In this document: positions 9,292-18,666 of the stretch, one piece after another
How the letters are laid out: the number at the start of each line of letters is the position of its first letter
Position numbering within the stretch: position 1 is the stretch's first letter
Assembly: GCF_001282625.1 (NCBI RefSeq)
Contig: NZ_CTEJ01000001.1
Location: 496,001-560,000, forward strand
Length of the DNA: 64,000 bases
Direction: 5' to 3'
DNA from: Lascolabacillus massiliensis
GTDB taxonomy: Bacteria; Bacteroidota; Bacteroidia; Bacteroidales; Dysgonomonadaceae
Notes under the pieces: model-generated
What the model saw: only the letters and a program-made list of their open reading frames with translations
Told to the model about the DNA's origin: nothing
Databases searched by the model: none
Program-made: the position numbers and the translations under genes

Positions 9292-9322
9292 AAGGGAAAT
9301 ACTGTAGTTAAGTATTTCCCTT
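9292..9322 (-). terminator. Rho-independent terminator of the metal-efflux operon
   Basis: Perfect 11-bp arms AAGGGAAATAC (9292-9302) and GTATTTCCCTT (9312-9322) with a 9-nt loop. On the minus strand the hairpin is followed by a run of T (TTTTTAATAT). It lies 15 bp past the end of the HMA lipoprotein, the last gene of the operon. Confidence 0.85.
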
Positions 9323-9336
9323 AAAAATTTGATTTC

Positions 9337-9732
9337 CTATTCTCTGTATTTGCAGCAAGATGGCAATGCATCATAAGTGGCCTGATCAGCTTTATACTTA
9401 TCTGTGTCATGACCAACAGCCGCTAATGCTTTTGATATTTCATCTTCAGTTGTTTTTTCAGGATTATAGTGTAAATGCAAAGTTTGGTTATCCATTTCCC
9501 AGCTTGCTAATGTAACACCTTGAACCTCCAAAGCAGTTTTTTCTATACGATCTTTACACATTTCACAACTACCACTCACATTAATCATTGCGTGTACCTC
9601 TTGGTTATGTTGTGTACTGGATTCCATATTTTCACTTTTTGAACCTGAGTTGTTTTTTTCAGAAGTTCCGGTATTACACCCGAAAAATAATAAAGAACTC
9701 AGTACTAATGTAATTAAAGCTGTTTTTCTCAT
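9337..9732 (-). CDS. Heavy-metal-associated (HMA) domain lipoprotein
   Basis: A 131-residue lipoprotein (signal with lipobox LFFG-C, Cys19), a Ser/Asn-rich linker, then one HMA ferredoxin-like domain at about residues 46-115 with the metal site GSCEMCKDR (CxxC). The tail DQATYDALPSCCKYRE adds a CC pair after the domain. HMA domains bind Cu(I) or similar soft metals; outside the cytoplasm this one could hand metal to the efflux pump. The same HMA plus CC tail is fused to the C-terminus of the CusB-like protein encoded just upstream, so the two are paralogues. Last gene of the operon, 36 bp after cusB-like. Confidence 0.85.
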   Translation of the reverse strand: MRKTALITLVLSSLLFFGCNTGTSEKNNSGSKSENMESSTQHNQEVHAMINVSGSCEMCKDRIEKTALEVQGVTLASWEMDNQTLHLHYNPEKTTEDEISKALAAVGHDTDKYKADQATYDALPSCCKYRE

Positions 9733-9768
9733 TTTGTTTGATTTTATTTATTTTAATAATCCACTTGA

Positions 9769-11388
9769 TTAGCTCCTGTATTTACAGCATGCAGGCAAAG
9801 CATCGTAAGTAGCCTGATCTGTTTTATAATTTTCAGTATCGTGTCCTGCTTTTGCTACTGCTTTTTCTATCTGATCAACAGATGTAATTGCAGGATCAAA
9901 GTCTAAATGCAGTAGTTTTGTGTTCAGATCCCAACTTGCAGAACTTACACCTTTTACTGACTTGGCACTCTTCTCAATACGATCTTTGCACATTTCACAT
10001 AAACCTTGAACTTTAAGCATTGCATGCTCACCTTTCGCAGATACTGACTGCATATCATGTCCCATGTTATGTCCTTCATGCCCTGTAACAGCTCTGCCAG
10101 CAGTTTCGTTCATCATACTCTGTTTTCCTGATAATTGAGCACTTGCATCTATAATATAAGCACCATTTGTAACTATTTCCTCACCATCATTAAGTCCTGA
10201 CAAGATAACATACGAATCACCAAGGGAAGGACCAAGTTCCACTTCTCGAAGCATAAAAGCAGGTGTTTCAGTATTCTGTTGCTTTACATATATTATAGAG
10301 CGCTTGCCGGTCCATAGTATTGCCGTTTTAGGAATAACAAGTTCATCATTATATTGTTTTAAATTTGCACTTACATTTGCACTTGTATACATCTCGGGCA
10401 TCAGTTCACCAGTTGGGTTAGAGGTTTCAACTCTTATCTTTGCAGTTCTTGTAACAGGATCAAGAATAGGATTTATAAAAGATATATTCCCTTTAAATAT
10501 TTTACCGGGCAGCGATTGAAGTGTATATTCCAAACGATCACCAATCTTAAGGAAAGGCAGATCCGACTCATATGCATCAAACACAGCCCATACTTTTGAT
10601 AAATTGGCTATATCAAAAAGAACCGTACCTGTATTTATATAGTCACCCTGATTTACATTTTTTGATATAACTATACCACTGGTATTAGCAGTTATATCAA
10701 CTAATGGTGATACCTCACCGGAGTTTTCAATACTTTTAATCTGTTCATCAGTAAGCTTCCAAAGACGTAGTTTTTCTCTTACTGCCTGTAAGAGTGCAGG
10801 TTGCAAATCTTTCATCTTCACCGCTTCAATAAGTTCCTGCTGTGCGGTAAGCAGATCAGGAGAATAAATTGTAGCAATTGGTTGTCCCTGTTTTACTCTT
10901 TCACCTGTAAAAGTAACAAATAGCTTCTCTATACGTCCGCTCACATGAGATGTTTGAGATTGGGATAACCTTTCATCTACCTGGATTGTTCCATATAATC
11001 TAATATCTTTAACAGGATTCTGACGGTTAACTCTGGTTGTCTGTATGTTTGCCAGTGCAATTGCTTCATTACTCATTTGTATTGAATTCGGATCAATTGC
11101 AGTATCTCCTGAACCTGTTGTTTGTAGAGGAATTAGATCCATTGCACATAAAGGGCAAAGTCCGGGCTCTTCCATTCGTATTTGAGGATGCATAGAACAT
11201 GTCCATATTTCATGATCATCTCCATGTTCATGATCATGTGAATCTTCCGCTGTTATGCTTTCTAGTGAATTCTGTTTTTTGCTATTACCCGAGAAGATAA
11301 GCCAGCCTAGGAATATTCCGGCTAATAAAATTAATCCATATCTGAAAAATGGATGATTGCCAATCTCTTTTATTTTATTCTTTTTCAT
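9769..11388 (-). CDS. CusB-like RND efflux periplasmic adaptor with added metal-binding domains
   Basis: A 539-residue membrane-fusion protein. Order: short cytoplasmic start, one membrane anchor (about 14-32), a His-rich stretch (DHEHGDDHE), a small heavy-metal-binding domain TCSMHPQ...LCPLCAMDL (about 63-90), the lipoyl/barrel-sandwich and beta-barrel adaptor core (about 120-430), and an HMA domain at about 457-539 with CEMCKDRIEK and the tail DALPACCKYRS. It links the inner-membrane RND pump to the TolC-like channel and may load metal onto the pump. The C-terminal HMA is not part of the standard E. coli CusB; it closely matches the separate HMA lipoprotein next door. The gene follows cusC-like by 15 bp. 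Confidence 0.9.
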   Translation of the reverse strand: MKKNKIKEIGNHPFFRYGLILLAGIFLGWLIFSGNSKKQNSLESITAEDSHDHEHGDDHEIWTCSMHPQIRMEEPGLCPLCAMDLIPLQTTGSGDTAIDPNSIQMSNEAIALANIQTTRVNRQNPVKDIRLYGTIQVDERLSQSQTSHVSGRIEKLFVTFTGERVKQGQPIATIYSPDLLTAQQELIEAVKMKDLQPALLQAVREKLRLWKLTDEQIKSIENSGEVSPLVDITANTSGIVISKNVNQGDYINTGTVLFDIANLSKVWAVFDAYESDLPFLKIGDRLEYTLQSLPGKIFKGNISFINPILDPVTRTAKIRVETSNPTGELMPEMYTSANVSANLKQYNDELVIPKTAILWTGKRSIIYVKQQNTETPAFMLREVELGPSLGDSYVILSGLNDGEEIVTNGAYIIDASAQLSGKQSMMNETAGRAVTGHEGHNMGHDMQSVSAKGEHAMLKVQGLCEMCKDRIEKSAKSVKGVSSASWDLNTKLLHLDFDPAITSVDQIEKAVAKAGHDTENYKTDQATYDALPACCKYRS

Positions 11389-11403
11389 AATATTGAGTCT
11401 ATT

Positions 11404-12882
11404 TTAATTGTTTGAAGTATTGAAAGAGCCTAGTTTTCGGATCGAAGCCACTTTCATGTTGTATTCTGCGATAGCTTCTGCTTCTCGCAACTGATAATCC
11501 AATAGTTGACGTTGCACCTGAATTACATTGGTGAGATCACTCTTTGCAGTTACAAATTCCTGTACAACAAGTTGATATGCTACACGTGCCAGTTGTGCCT
11601 GTTTCTGATACAATGTAATCTTCCGATCAGCATTGTCAAGTTCATGTTTAAGCTTGAACAGTTCTGATTGGAGCATATTAAGTGTGTTGTTATAATTTTC
11701 TCTTGCAGATTCCCACATGAAACGATTCTCGCGTTGTTGTGCCTTATACTTATTCCTGTAGATAGGAATAGAGATAGAAAACATGGGCATAATCATATCT
11801 ATACCACTCATTTCAGGTTTCATTCCAGAATCCATAGATGCAGTTTTGTTTTCTCCAATCAGCATATATTGTAACCCAAGTCCAAGCATAGGATAACTCA
11901 TCTTTTTATCCATTTCATTTTTTGCACGATAAGCCAGCTCCTCTTCTTCGAACATGCCTAACATAGGATTCCCTCTCTCAATCTCATTAATTGAAACTCT
12001 TTCATCAAAAATAAATGGTACTTTTACTATTGAATCAGGTATAACCACTTCTATTTCAACAGGACGGTTCAACAAAGCATTGAATATTGCTTTCTCTGCA
12101 GCTATATCAGAAAGGAGGGTAGTGATATTATTTTCAATTTCAATCATTTCCAGCTGAATACGTAGTACATCTGACATGCCGGGGCTACTGCTCATATCTG
12201 CCGACATGTTACTTGCGGAACTGCTCATTCCGGTCATTGATGAGGAATTACTACCTGACATAGCTGTACCTCCCATTGAGCCCATACCTGCCATTTTATT
12301 GCCGGCGGATGTTGACCTGTTGTTTTGTGTAACGGGTGGTGGAGTAGGGAGTGAATAGAGTGATGAACTGCCACTTGAAGAGGAAGATATTTTGCGAAGA
12401 GCAAGTTCCTCTAGTTGCTTTAGAAGTTGAAGGTTATCACGATTATTATTAATCTGCTCTTTTAATGCAGAGAGTAAATACCACTGTCTATAAACCTCCA
12501 TATAAAGATTATCCCTTGTCTCCCTGAACTTCTCGTATGACATTTTTGCCATATGAGTTGCCTCAGACTGAGCTGTTTTTTTTGTACCGAACCAAGGAAA
12601 CATCTGCATAAGTGTGAAATCTGCTATCTGCTGACCTCCTACGATATTCATAGGTTTAAGAAATATACCCATATCTAGTTGAGGGTCTGGCCATGCACCA
12701 GCCTGTGATACTTTTTCAAGTGAAGCTTTATAAGTTAGAAAATCAGCATTCAATCCAGGATTATTTCTAGCCGCCACTTCCAAGTAATGTTCCAGTGAAT
12801 CTGTCTCCTGACCTTTTGCCTTAACTGATAAAAATGTCATTATCAGTATCATCAATATATATTCAAATTTAAACTGTTTCAT
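11404..12882 (-). CDS. CusC-like TolC-family outer-membrane efflux protein with Met/Ser-rich insert
   Basis: A 492-residue outer-membrane channel protein with an N-terminal signal (ends VKAKGQ) and two halves of long helices as in TolC. Between the halves, residues 166-237 are a low-complexity Ser/Gly/Met stretch with nine Met between 197 and 236 and a Pro-rich piece (PTPPP). Such Met-rich patches bind Cu(I) or Ag(I) in other proteins. Its start overlaps the end of the cusA-like gene by 14 bp, so the two are translationally coupled. It would form the outer-membrane exit of the CusA/CusB pump. Confidence 0.87.
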   Translation of the reverse strand: MKQFKFEYILMILIMTFLSVKAKGQETDSLEHYLEVAARNNPGLNADFLTYKASLEKVSQAGAWPDPQLDMGIFLKPMNIVGGQQIADFTLMQMFPWFGTKKTAQSEATHMAKMSYEKFRETRDNLYMEVYRQWYLLSALKEQINNNRDNLQLLKQLEELALRKISSSSSGSSSLYSLPTPPPVTQNNRSTSAGNKMAGMGSMGGTAMSGSNSSSMTGMSSSASNMSADMSSSPGMSDVLRIQLEMIEIENNITTLLSDIAAEKAIFNALLNRPVEIEVVIPDSIVKVPFIFDERVSINEIERGNPMLGMFEEEELAYRAKNEMDKKMSYPMLGLGLQYMLIGENKTASMDSGMKPEMSGIDMIMPMFSISIPIYRNKYKAQQRENRFMWESARENYNNTLNMLQSELFKLKHELDNADRKITLYQKQAQLARVAYQLVVQEFVTAKSDLTNVIQVQRQLLDYQLREAEAIAEYNMKVASIRKLGSFNTSNN

Positions 12883-15800
12883 AACTGTTTATTCTTTTTT
12901 GTTCTGATTTCTCTTTTCTTTTAACAACACCTTCTCTCCACCAGCATTGAAGAATTGGAACCACAAACATTGTCATAGACTGTATTATCATACCTCCGAA
13001 TGTTGGTATTGCCATAGGAACCATAATATCCGAACCTTTCCCAGTTGAGGTAAGTACCGGTAGAAATGCAATTAATGTAGAAGCTGTAGTCATAACTGCC
13101 GGTCTTACTCTTTTTAAACCGGCATAAACAACCGCTTCTCTAATCTCATCTTTTGTTTGTGGGTCTCTCTCCAGAAAAGTGTCATGAATAAATGTCCCCA
13201 TAAGTACACCATCATCCGTAGCAATACCAAACAGTGCGATAAACCCAACCCAAACTGCAATACTCAGATTTACCTGATGCATCTGAAACATATCCCTGAT
13301 ATTTGTTCCTGCAACAGAGAAGTTCATAAACCAGGGTTCTCCGTATAACCACAATAGTATAAATCCACCTGCCAGTGCAACAAATACTCCCGAGAAATGA
13401 ATTAGCGATGCAGTAACTGATTTAAACTGGAAGTAGAGAATCAATAAAATACTTATAAGACTTATAGGTATAATTATTAATAACCTTTGAGCAGCACGTG
13501 CCTGTTGTTCATAATTTCCTGCAAATGTGTATGATACTCCATTTGGTAAGCTAATCTCCCCATTATTTATTTTATCTTGTAATACTTTTTCTGCATCATG
13601 TACAACATCCACTTCTGCTTTCCCAGCTATTTTGTCAAAAATCACATATCCTAAAAGAAAAGTATTTTCACTTTGGATCATCTGTGCACCCCTTGTGTAT
13701 TCAATTTCAGCAACATCTCCAAGTGGTATTTGAGCACCTGTAGCTGTTGGTATAATAAGTTTAGCAAGTTCTTCAGGACTCTCTCTCAATTCTCGTGGAT
13801 ATCTTAGTCTTACAGGATAACGCTCAAGACCTTCAACTGTAGTAGTTAATGCCATTCCTCCAACTGCTGTACTAATTACTTCCTGAAGGTTTGCAACTGT
13901 TATTCCATACCTGGCCATATTGTCCCTATTAAGCTTAATCTCTATATATGGAGCTCCAACAGCTCTGTCATAGAATACTGTAGATGGTAATACCGATGGT
14001 ACATCTTTTAGAGCATCTTCGAGTATTTTACCTGCCTCTTCTATTGATTCAAGATCAGGACCATATACTTTAAGTCCCATTGGAGCCCGCATACCTGTTG
14101 ACAACATAACCAGACGTGCATCAATTGGTTGTAATTTTGGAGCAGAAGTCATTCCCGGCAAATGAGAAGAGTTCACAATCTCTTGCCATATATCATCGGG
14201 TCTTTTAATATGATGACGCCACTGTCTGAAATATTTACCATATCTGGATTTTATTAAACTGTCTCCGGGAATAACTCTGAAGGCATCCTCATCAGGGTTA
14301 TATGTTGTTCCGTCAATAAGTATAAACTCTCCTTTACGATTTGTTTTAAACCGTTGACGGTGACCATTTTCATCAAGTATGTATTCAGGAATATAGTTGA
14401 TTGTATTTTCGAACATTTGAGTAGGTGCAGGATCAAGTGCCGAGTTTACTCTTCCCCATTTTCCAACAATCGATTCCACTTCAGGTATATTTGATATGCG
14501 TTTATCCAGTAAAGCTATATACTCAATATTTTGTTCTATTCCAGTATGCGGCATTGTGGTTGGCATTAATAGGAAGGAACCTTCGTTGAGACTAGGCATG
14601 AATTCCTGACCTAATCCCGGGAATCTGTTAGAGGCAGATTGCCAGAAACCTGTCTTTCTGAAAGATTTCCAGCCAACTGTTTCAAAACTTTTTGCAACTA
14701 CTGAAAAGGTTTTATCGAATCCAAGCCAGATAACAACACCTAATAATACTGTCACAATGGGGATAGCCATGAATTTCCATCTGTTGGCTAAACTCCATCT
14801 AAGAATTGTTTCGTAATATATAACAAGTAACCATAGAATTCCCAGCACAGCAGAAATAATAAAAACTACAAATATAAAATTGCTGAACAACCCTATATCA
14901 GTTCCCAATGGAAGCCATTCAACAGTTAACAGATAAGATACTGCAACAATAGCAATGGCAATATTTATAATATTAACGGCTTCCCTGTCAGGCCATATAT
15001 GTGATAAAAGATTGTTTATTCCAAAAAGTAAAAACACTGTATACAGAACATTACCAGTAATAATGATTAGTGCTATACCACCTGCAACCATAATAATGTT
15101 GCTTACCTTTTTAACCTTTTCAGAAGTAATTTTAAAAGAAAAGAAATAATATATAAGAGTAGGAATTACTGTTATTCCAAGAATAAAAGATGTTACTATG
15201 GCAATTGTTTTTGTGTAAGCTAGGGGACTAAACATCTTTCCCTCCTGAGCTTCCAGAAAAAACACGGGAAGGAAGCTAATAACAGTGGTTATAAAACCAA
15301 CTAGAATTGCACTTGATACTTCACTTATGCTTTTATGAATCAGGTCGATGAATGGTTTGCCTTTTAGCTTTTCTTTGTTTTCAACCATCTCCATATTTCG
15401 GATAGTACTCTCTACAAACACTACGCCAATATCAATCATAACTCCAATAGCTATGGCAATTCCTGAAAGGGCAACAATATTTGCATCTATTCCCATATTG
15501 CGCATCACTATGAATGTAAATAGAACGCCAACAGGTAATATACTTGAGATAACAATTGATGCTCTTAAATTTAACACCAGTACTATCACTACAATTATGG
15601 TAATAAGTATTTCCAGAGACAGGGAGTTTTCGAGAGTACCAATTGTTTCATGGATTAATCCTGTTCTATCATAAAATGGTACAACAGTAACCTTTGATAC
15701 TGTTCCATCTTCAAGCGTTTTCTGCGGAAGTCCCGATTCAAGTTCAGCTATCTGATCCTTAACATTATTAATAACCTCAAGTGGATTTGATCCGTATCGT

Positions 15801-16720
15801 GCCACAACAACACCGCCAACAGCTTCAACACCCTCTTTGTCGAGACCACCGCGACGAGTAGCTGGGCCAATGTTTATAAAAGCTACATCTTTAAGTTTTA
15901 CGGGTACTCCTTCACGTACAGTAACAACAGCCTCCTCCAGGTCAGAGACACTTTTTATATATCCTAATCCGCGCACAAGATATTCAACCCTGTTGATTTC
16001 AACAGTTTCTGCTCCTATATCAAGGTTACTGTTCTGAATTGCATACATCAGATCCATTAAAGTTATATTATAAGCTCTCATAGCATCTGGATTAGCTTCA
16101 ACCTGATATTCCTTTATGAAGCCTCCTATTGAAGCTACTTCGGCCACTCCTCCAGCAGATGCAAGGCTATATCTTACCTGATAATCCTGTATAGATCTTA
16201 GCTCTGCCGGGTCCCATCCTCCGGTTGGTTCACCAGTAACAGGATTGCGACCTTCTAGTGTGTACCAGAATATCTGTCCCAAAGCTGTAGCGTCTGGTCC
16301 CAAGCTTGGTTGAACTCCATAAGGCAATGTTCCCGCTGGAAGTGAATTTAACTTCTCAAGAATTCGTGAGCGACTCCAATAAAACTCAACGTCTTCTTCA
16401 AAAATCACATAGATGAACGACATTCCGAACATCGAGGAGCTACGGATAGTCTTTACACCCGGAATCCCAAGAAGTGAAGTGGTAAGCGGATATGTTATTT
16501 GCTCCTGGATATCTTTGGGGGAACGACCCATCCACTCTGTAGAAATGATCTGCTGATTATCTCCAATATCAGGAATAGCATCAACTGGTACCGGATCTCT
16601 TGGCAGAATACTGTGCCAGTTAAATGGAGCTACTGATATTCCCCAAATGATAATTACTGACAGAAATAGGATAGTAACCACCCTATTAGTCAGGAAATAC
16701 TTTATGATTTTGTTGATCAT
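12869..16720 (-). CDS. CusA/CzcA-family heavy-metal RND efflux pump
   Basis: A 1283-residue inner-membrane RND transporter. The start has the usual first membrane helix followed by DPVPVDAIPDIGDNQQII and ISTEWMGRSPKDIQEQITYP, signatures of the heavy-metal efflux branch; late blocks include GIATDDGVLMGTF and RPAVMTTASTLIAFLPVL. It uses the proton gradient to move Cu(I)/Ag(I) or divalent ions out through CusB and CusC. It is about 230 residues longer than E. coli CusA, mainly from extra hydrophobic segments near residues 540-670; this longer form is common in Bacteroidota. First gene of the cusA-cusC-cusB-HMA run. The exact metal is inferred from the HMA and Met-rich partners, which favour copper or silver. 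Confidence 0.92.
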   Translation of the reverse strand: MINKIIKYFLTNRVVTILFLSVIIIWGISVAPFNWHSILPRDPVPVDAIPDIGDNQQIISTEWMGRSPKDIQEQITYPLTTSLLGIPGVKTIRSSSMFGMSFIYVIFEEDVEFYWSRSRILEKLNSLPAGTLPYGVQPSLGPDATALGQIFWYTLEGRNPVTGEPTGGWDPAELRSIQDYQVRYSLASAGGVAEVASIGGFIKEYQVEANPDAMRAYNITLMDLMYAIQNSNLDIGAETVEINRVEYLVRGLGYIKSVSDLEEAVVTVREGVPVKLKDVAFINIGPATRRGGLDKEGVEAVGGVVVARYGSNPLEVINNVKDQIAELESGLPQKTLEDGTVSKVTVVPFYDRTGLIHETIGTLENSLSLEILITIIVVIVLVLNLRASIVISSILPVGVLFTFIVMRNMGIDANIVALSGIAIAIGVMIDIGVVFVESTIRNMEMVENKEKLKGKPFIDLIHKSISEVSSAILVGFITTVISFLPVFFLEAQEGKMFSPLAYTKTIAIVTSFILGITVIPTLIYYFFSFKITSEKVKKVSNIIMVAGGIALIIITGNVLYTVFLLFGINNLLSHIWPDREAVNIINIAIAIVAVSYLLTVEWLPLGTDIGLFSNFIFVVFIISAVLGILWLLVIYYETILRWSLANRWKFMAIPIVTVLLGVVIWLGFDKTFSVVAKSFETVGWKSFRKTGFWQSASNRFPGLGQEFMPSLNEGSFLLMPTTMPHTGIEQNIEYIALLDKRISNIPEVESIVGKWGRVNSALDPAPTQMFENTINYIPEYILDENGHRQRFKTNRKGEFILIDGTTYNPDEDAFRVIPGDSLIKSRYGKYFRQWRHHIKRPDDIWQEIVNSSHLPGMTSAPKLQPIDARLVMLSTGMRAPMGLKVYGPDLESIEEAGKILEDALKDVPSVLPSTVFYDRAVGAPYIEIKLNRDNMARYGITVANLQEVISTAVGGMALTTTVEGLERYPVRLRYPRELRESPEELAKLIIPTATGAQIPLGDVAEIEYTRGAQMIQSENTFLLGYVIFDKIAGKAEVDVVHDAEKVLQDKINNGEISLPNGVSYTFAGNYEQQARAAQRLLIIIPISLISILLILYFQFKSVTASLIHFSGVFVALAGGFILLWLYGEPWFMNFSVAGTNIRDMFQMHQVNLSIAVWVGFIALFGIATDDGVLMGTFIHDTFLERDPQTKDEIREAVVYAGLKRVRPAVMTTASTLIAFLPVLTSTGKGSDIMVPMAIPTFGGMIIQSMTMFVVPILQCWWREGVVKRKEKSEQKRINSYETV

Positions 16721-16897
16721 AGAATATATTTGTTAATAAGTTTATTATGATTGGTTAGGCTGAAACTATAAAACAGTGATAGGTCTATAGTGTTTTCTGT
16801 TTGTATATATTTTGATATACAGAATAGAGTCTATTGTATACAGCTTTTTATGGGTGAAAAATTATTACCCATGTCTTAATACAATACTCTTGTATAA
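16721..16897. other. Gap upstream of the cusA-like gene
   Basis: No gene seen. The gap holds two short inverted repeats: TGTATAT / ATATACA near 16802-16821 and ATGGGT / ACCCAT at 16850-16872. Neither has a T run, and no TAnnTTTG box was found on the minus strand, so the cusA promoter, if separate from that of the upstream genes, is not recognised. Confidence 0.4.
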
Positions 16898-17317
16898 TCA
16901 AATACGGTAGATACAGATGTAAGTAAGGATACTCACATCTTCAAGGTAAAGACCCTTAGGGGGAAATTTTAATGAGGTTATTGATGAATCCGTTTCCGGC
17001 TCATAAGAAGTTATCTGATTTGTCAAAGTAAAACCTAAAATATCAATTGGAACTGGGGTTATCCTTGTGACAAGCTGCTCGGTTTTATTTTGAAACTCAT
17101 CTGTTGTAAGTTTCATCATTTCTGTTTCACAACAAAAATTGCCTGTAATTAAAAGATCATGACCATGAGAATCTTTGCAACAGAAATTTTGATTTCCTTC
17201 TGATTGAAATATTTGAAGAGATCTCAGTTCATCATTACAATAATGCATAGCAATTATTGGTTGAATTGCTGTAATCATCATTGCGATTAGCAGATATATG
17301 GATAATATTCTCTTCAT
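16898..17317 (-). CDS. Small Cys-pair protein of the HYC_CC_PP type
   Basis: A 139-residue exported protein: signal peptide about residues 1-23, then HYC (25-27), CC at 46-47 in CCKDSHGHD, a second CC at 62-63 and a late PP in FPPKGLY. This set of motifs is what is annotated as HYC_CC_PP in Bacteroidota; I know no proven function. The paired Cys and the His-rich SHGHD suggest soft-metal binding in the periplasm. It sits between a TolC-like gene and the cusA-like gene, which supports a link with metal efflux. Gap of 68 bp to the TolC-like gene upstream. Confidence 0.7.
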   Translation of the reverse strand: MKRILSIYLLIAMMITAIQPIIAMHYCNDELRSLQIFQSEGNQNFCCKDSHGHDLLITGNFCCETEMMKLTTDEFQNKTEQLVTRITPVPIDILGFTLTNQITSYEPETDSSITSLKFPPKGLYLEDVSILTYICIYRI

Positions 17318-17385
17318 TTTTTTTATCTAATCATTGCAAAGTTATAGGATTTAAATATTCAAACAAAATAAATATGAATTATTTC

Positions 17386-18564
17386 TCACAACGCAATGGC
17401 AGATAACTCAGCTTCTGCAAGTGCGTAGTCTCTTTCTACCTCAAGCATATTATTATAAGCATCATAATAGTTCTCTATCTGCATCAGATAGTTTAGTAAT
17501 GTAATCTCACCAGCTTCCAGAGCTTTTCTTAAAATAGGTACACTATTATATGTAGAAAGCGCCTGGCGATATTTTAATGCAGTTTTCTGCAGATCAACAC
17601 TTTTAATGAAAAGGTTTTGTAGTTTGATGTAATACTGAATTTTATTATCCTCCAGTGTAGTTTCATTATACACTATATCTGCTTTGGCCTGCTTAACACT
17701 ATTCTTGTTTTCCCAAAGAGGTATTGATACTCCTATAGTAACTCCCTGTAACTTTTGTCCCAAAATTCTCTCATCAACATAACCTGCAGATAATTTAGGT
17801 AAAGATAGAGCCTTATTGAGTTTTAACTGTTGCTTGCTTATTTCAATCTGTTTGGTCAGATATTGTAGAATTGGACTCATTGACTCTGCTTTGAGATACC
17901 ATTCATTGAAATTTGCAGGTAGTGGAGATAGGATAAATACTGTTGATTCATACTCAATTTCTTTTCCTCCATTCAATGTTTTCAATTCATTTAATAAAGA
18001 CTTCCTCTCAATATCAATTTTTTCTTTCTCATTTATACAGGTTAGAAAATCCATATAAACCTGATTTCTCTCCAGAATGTCAATTTTCCCTTCGTCAAAC
18101 ATTCTCTGATATGATTCTGCAATCTCCTCTGCTATCTTAATCCTATTTTCATAATCTTTTGATAGAGCATTGTAGTATGTGAGATTTATTATTAGCTGTT
18201 TTGCCTGCAAAAGCAGGTTTATTCTTTCTGAACTGTATAATAGATCAAGGTTTTGATTCTGCATATTAGAAATTTTATTCCTGTGTCCATATGCAGTAGG
18301 GAAGTCCATCGACTGTGTAATTGCAAATGTACTTTCGTTACCAATCTCAATAGGAGTACCCCATAAATGAGTATATTCTACTTCAGGGTTTGGTAAGTAG
18401 ATACCAGACTTATTTCCTAATTTATGAGCTTCAACCTGTTTTTGTAATGACAAAAGGGTTGTGTTATTTGATTCTATTTCATGTAAAATATGCTCCATGC
18501 TGTTTTGAGCATAGCTTACTATAGATACCATTAATATGAGAATTGTTAACCCATTTTTTTTCAT
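17386..18564 (-). CDS. TolC-family outer-membrane efflux protein (second copy)
   Basis: A 392-residue TolC-like protein: signal peptide ending SYAQ (about 1-19), then long alternating helical stretches in two repeats, the second starting near residue 230. It lacks the Met-rich insert of the CusC-like protein and has low overall likeness to it by eye. As first gene of the run leading to HYC_CC_PP and cusA-like, it may serve the same pump or a different inner-membrane partner. Confidence 0.85.
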   Translation of the reverse strand: MKKNGLTILILMVSIVSYAQNSMEHILHEIESNNTTLLSLQKQVEAHKLGNKSGIYLPNPEVEYTHLWGTPIEIGNESTFAITQSMDFPTAYGHRNKISNMQNQNLDLLYSSERINLLLQAKQLIINLTYYNALSKDYENRIKIAEEIAESYQRMFDEGKIDILERNQVYMDFLTCINEKEKIDIERKSLLNELKTLNGGKEIEYESTVFILSPLPANFNEWYLKAESMSPILQYLTKQIEISKQQLKLNKALSLPKLSAGYVDERILGQKLQGVTIGVSIPLWENKNSVKQAKADIVYNETTLEDNKIQYYIKLQNLFIKSVDLQKTALKYRQALSTYNSVPILRKALEAGEITLLNYLMQIENYYDAYNNMLEVERDYALAEAELSAIAL

Positions 18565-18594
18565 CTTATACCACTGTTATAATTATTACAAGTA

Positions 18595-18602
18595 CAAAAA
18601 TA
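18595..18602 (-). promoter_or_regulatory. Possible -7 box for the metal-efflux genes
   Basis: On the minus strand this reads TATTTTTG, a full TAnnTTTG match, 30 bp ahead of the start codon at 18564; the predicted leader is about 24 nt. A TTTG box at the proper spacing is not obvious. Confidence 0.4.
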
Positions 18603-18666
18603 TGGAAAGTATAAGATGAAACAGGACTATTAGAATACAAATTACATTGTTTAACAATTAAATATG

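Noticed and set aside
15348-15674. 108-codon plus-strand frame inside the cusA-like gene
   Set aside because: Its Ile/Thr-rich product mirrors the hydrophobic codons of the pump on the other strand; shadow frame.
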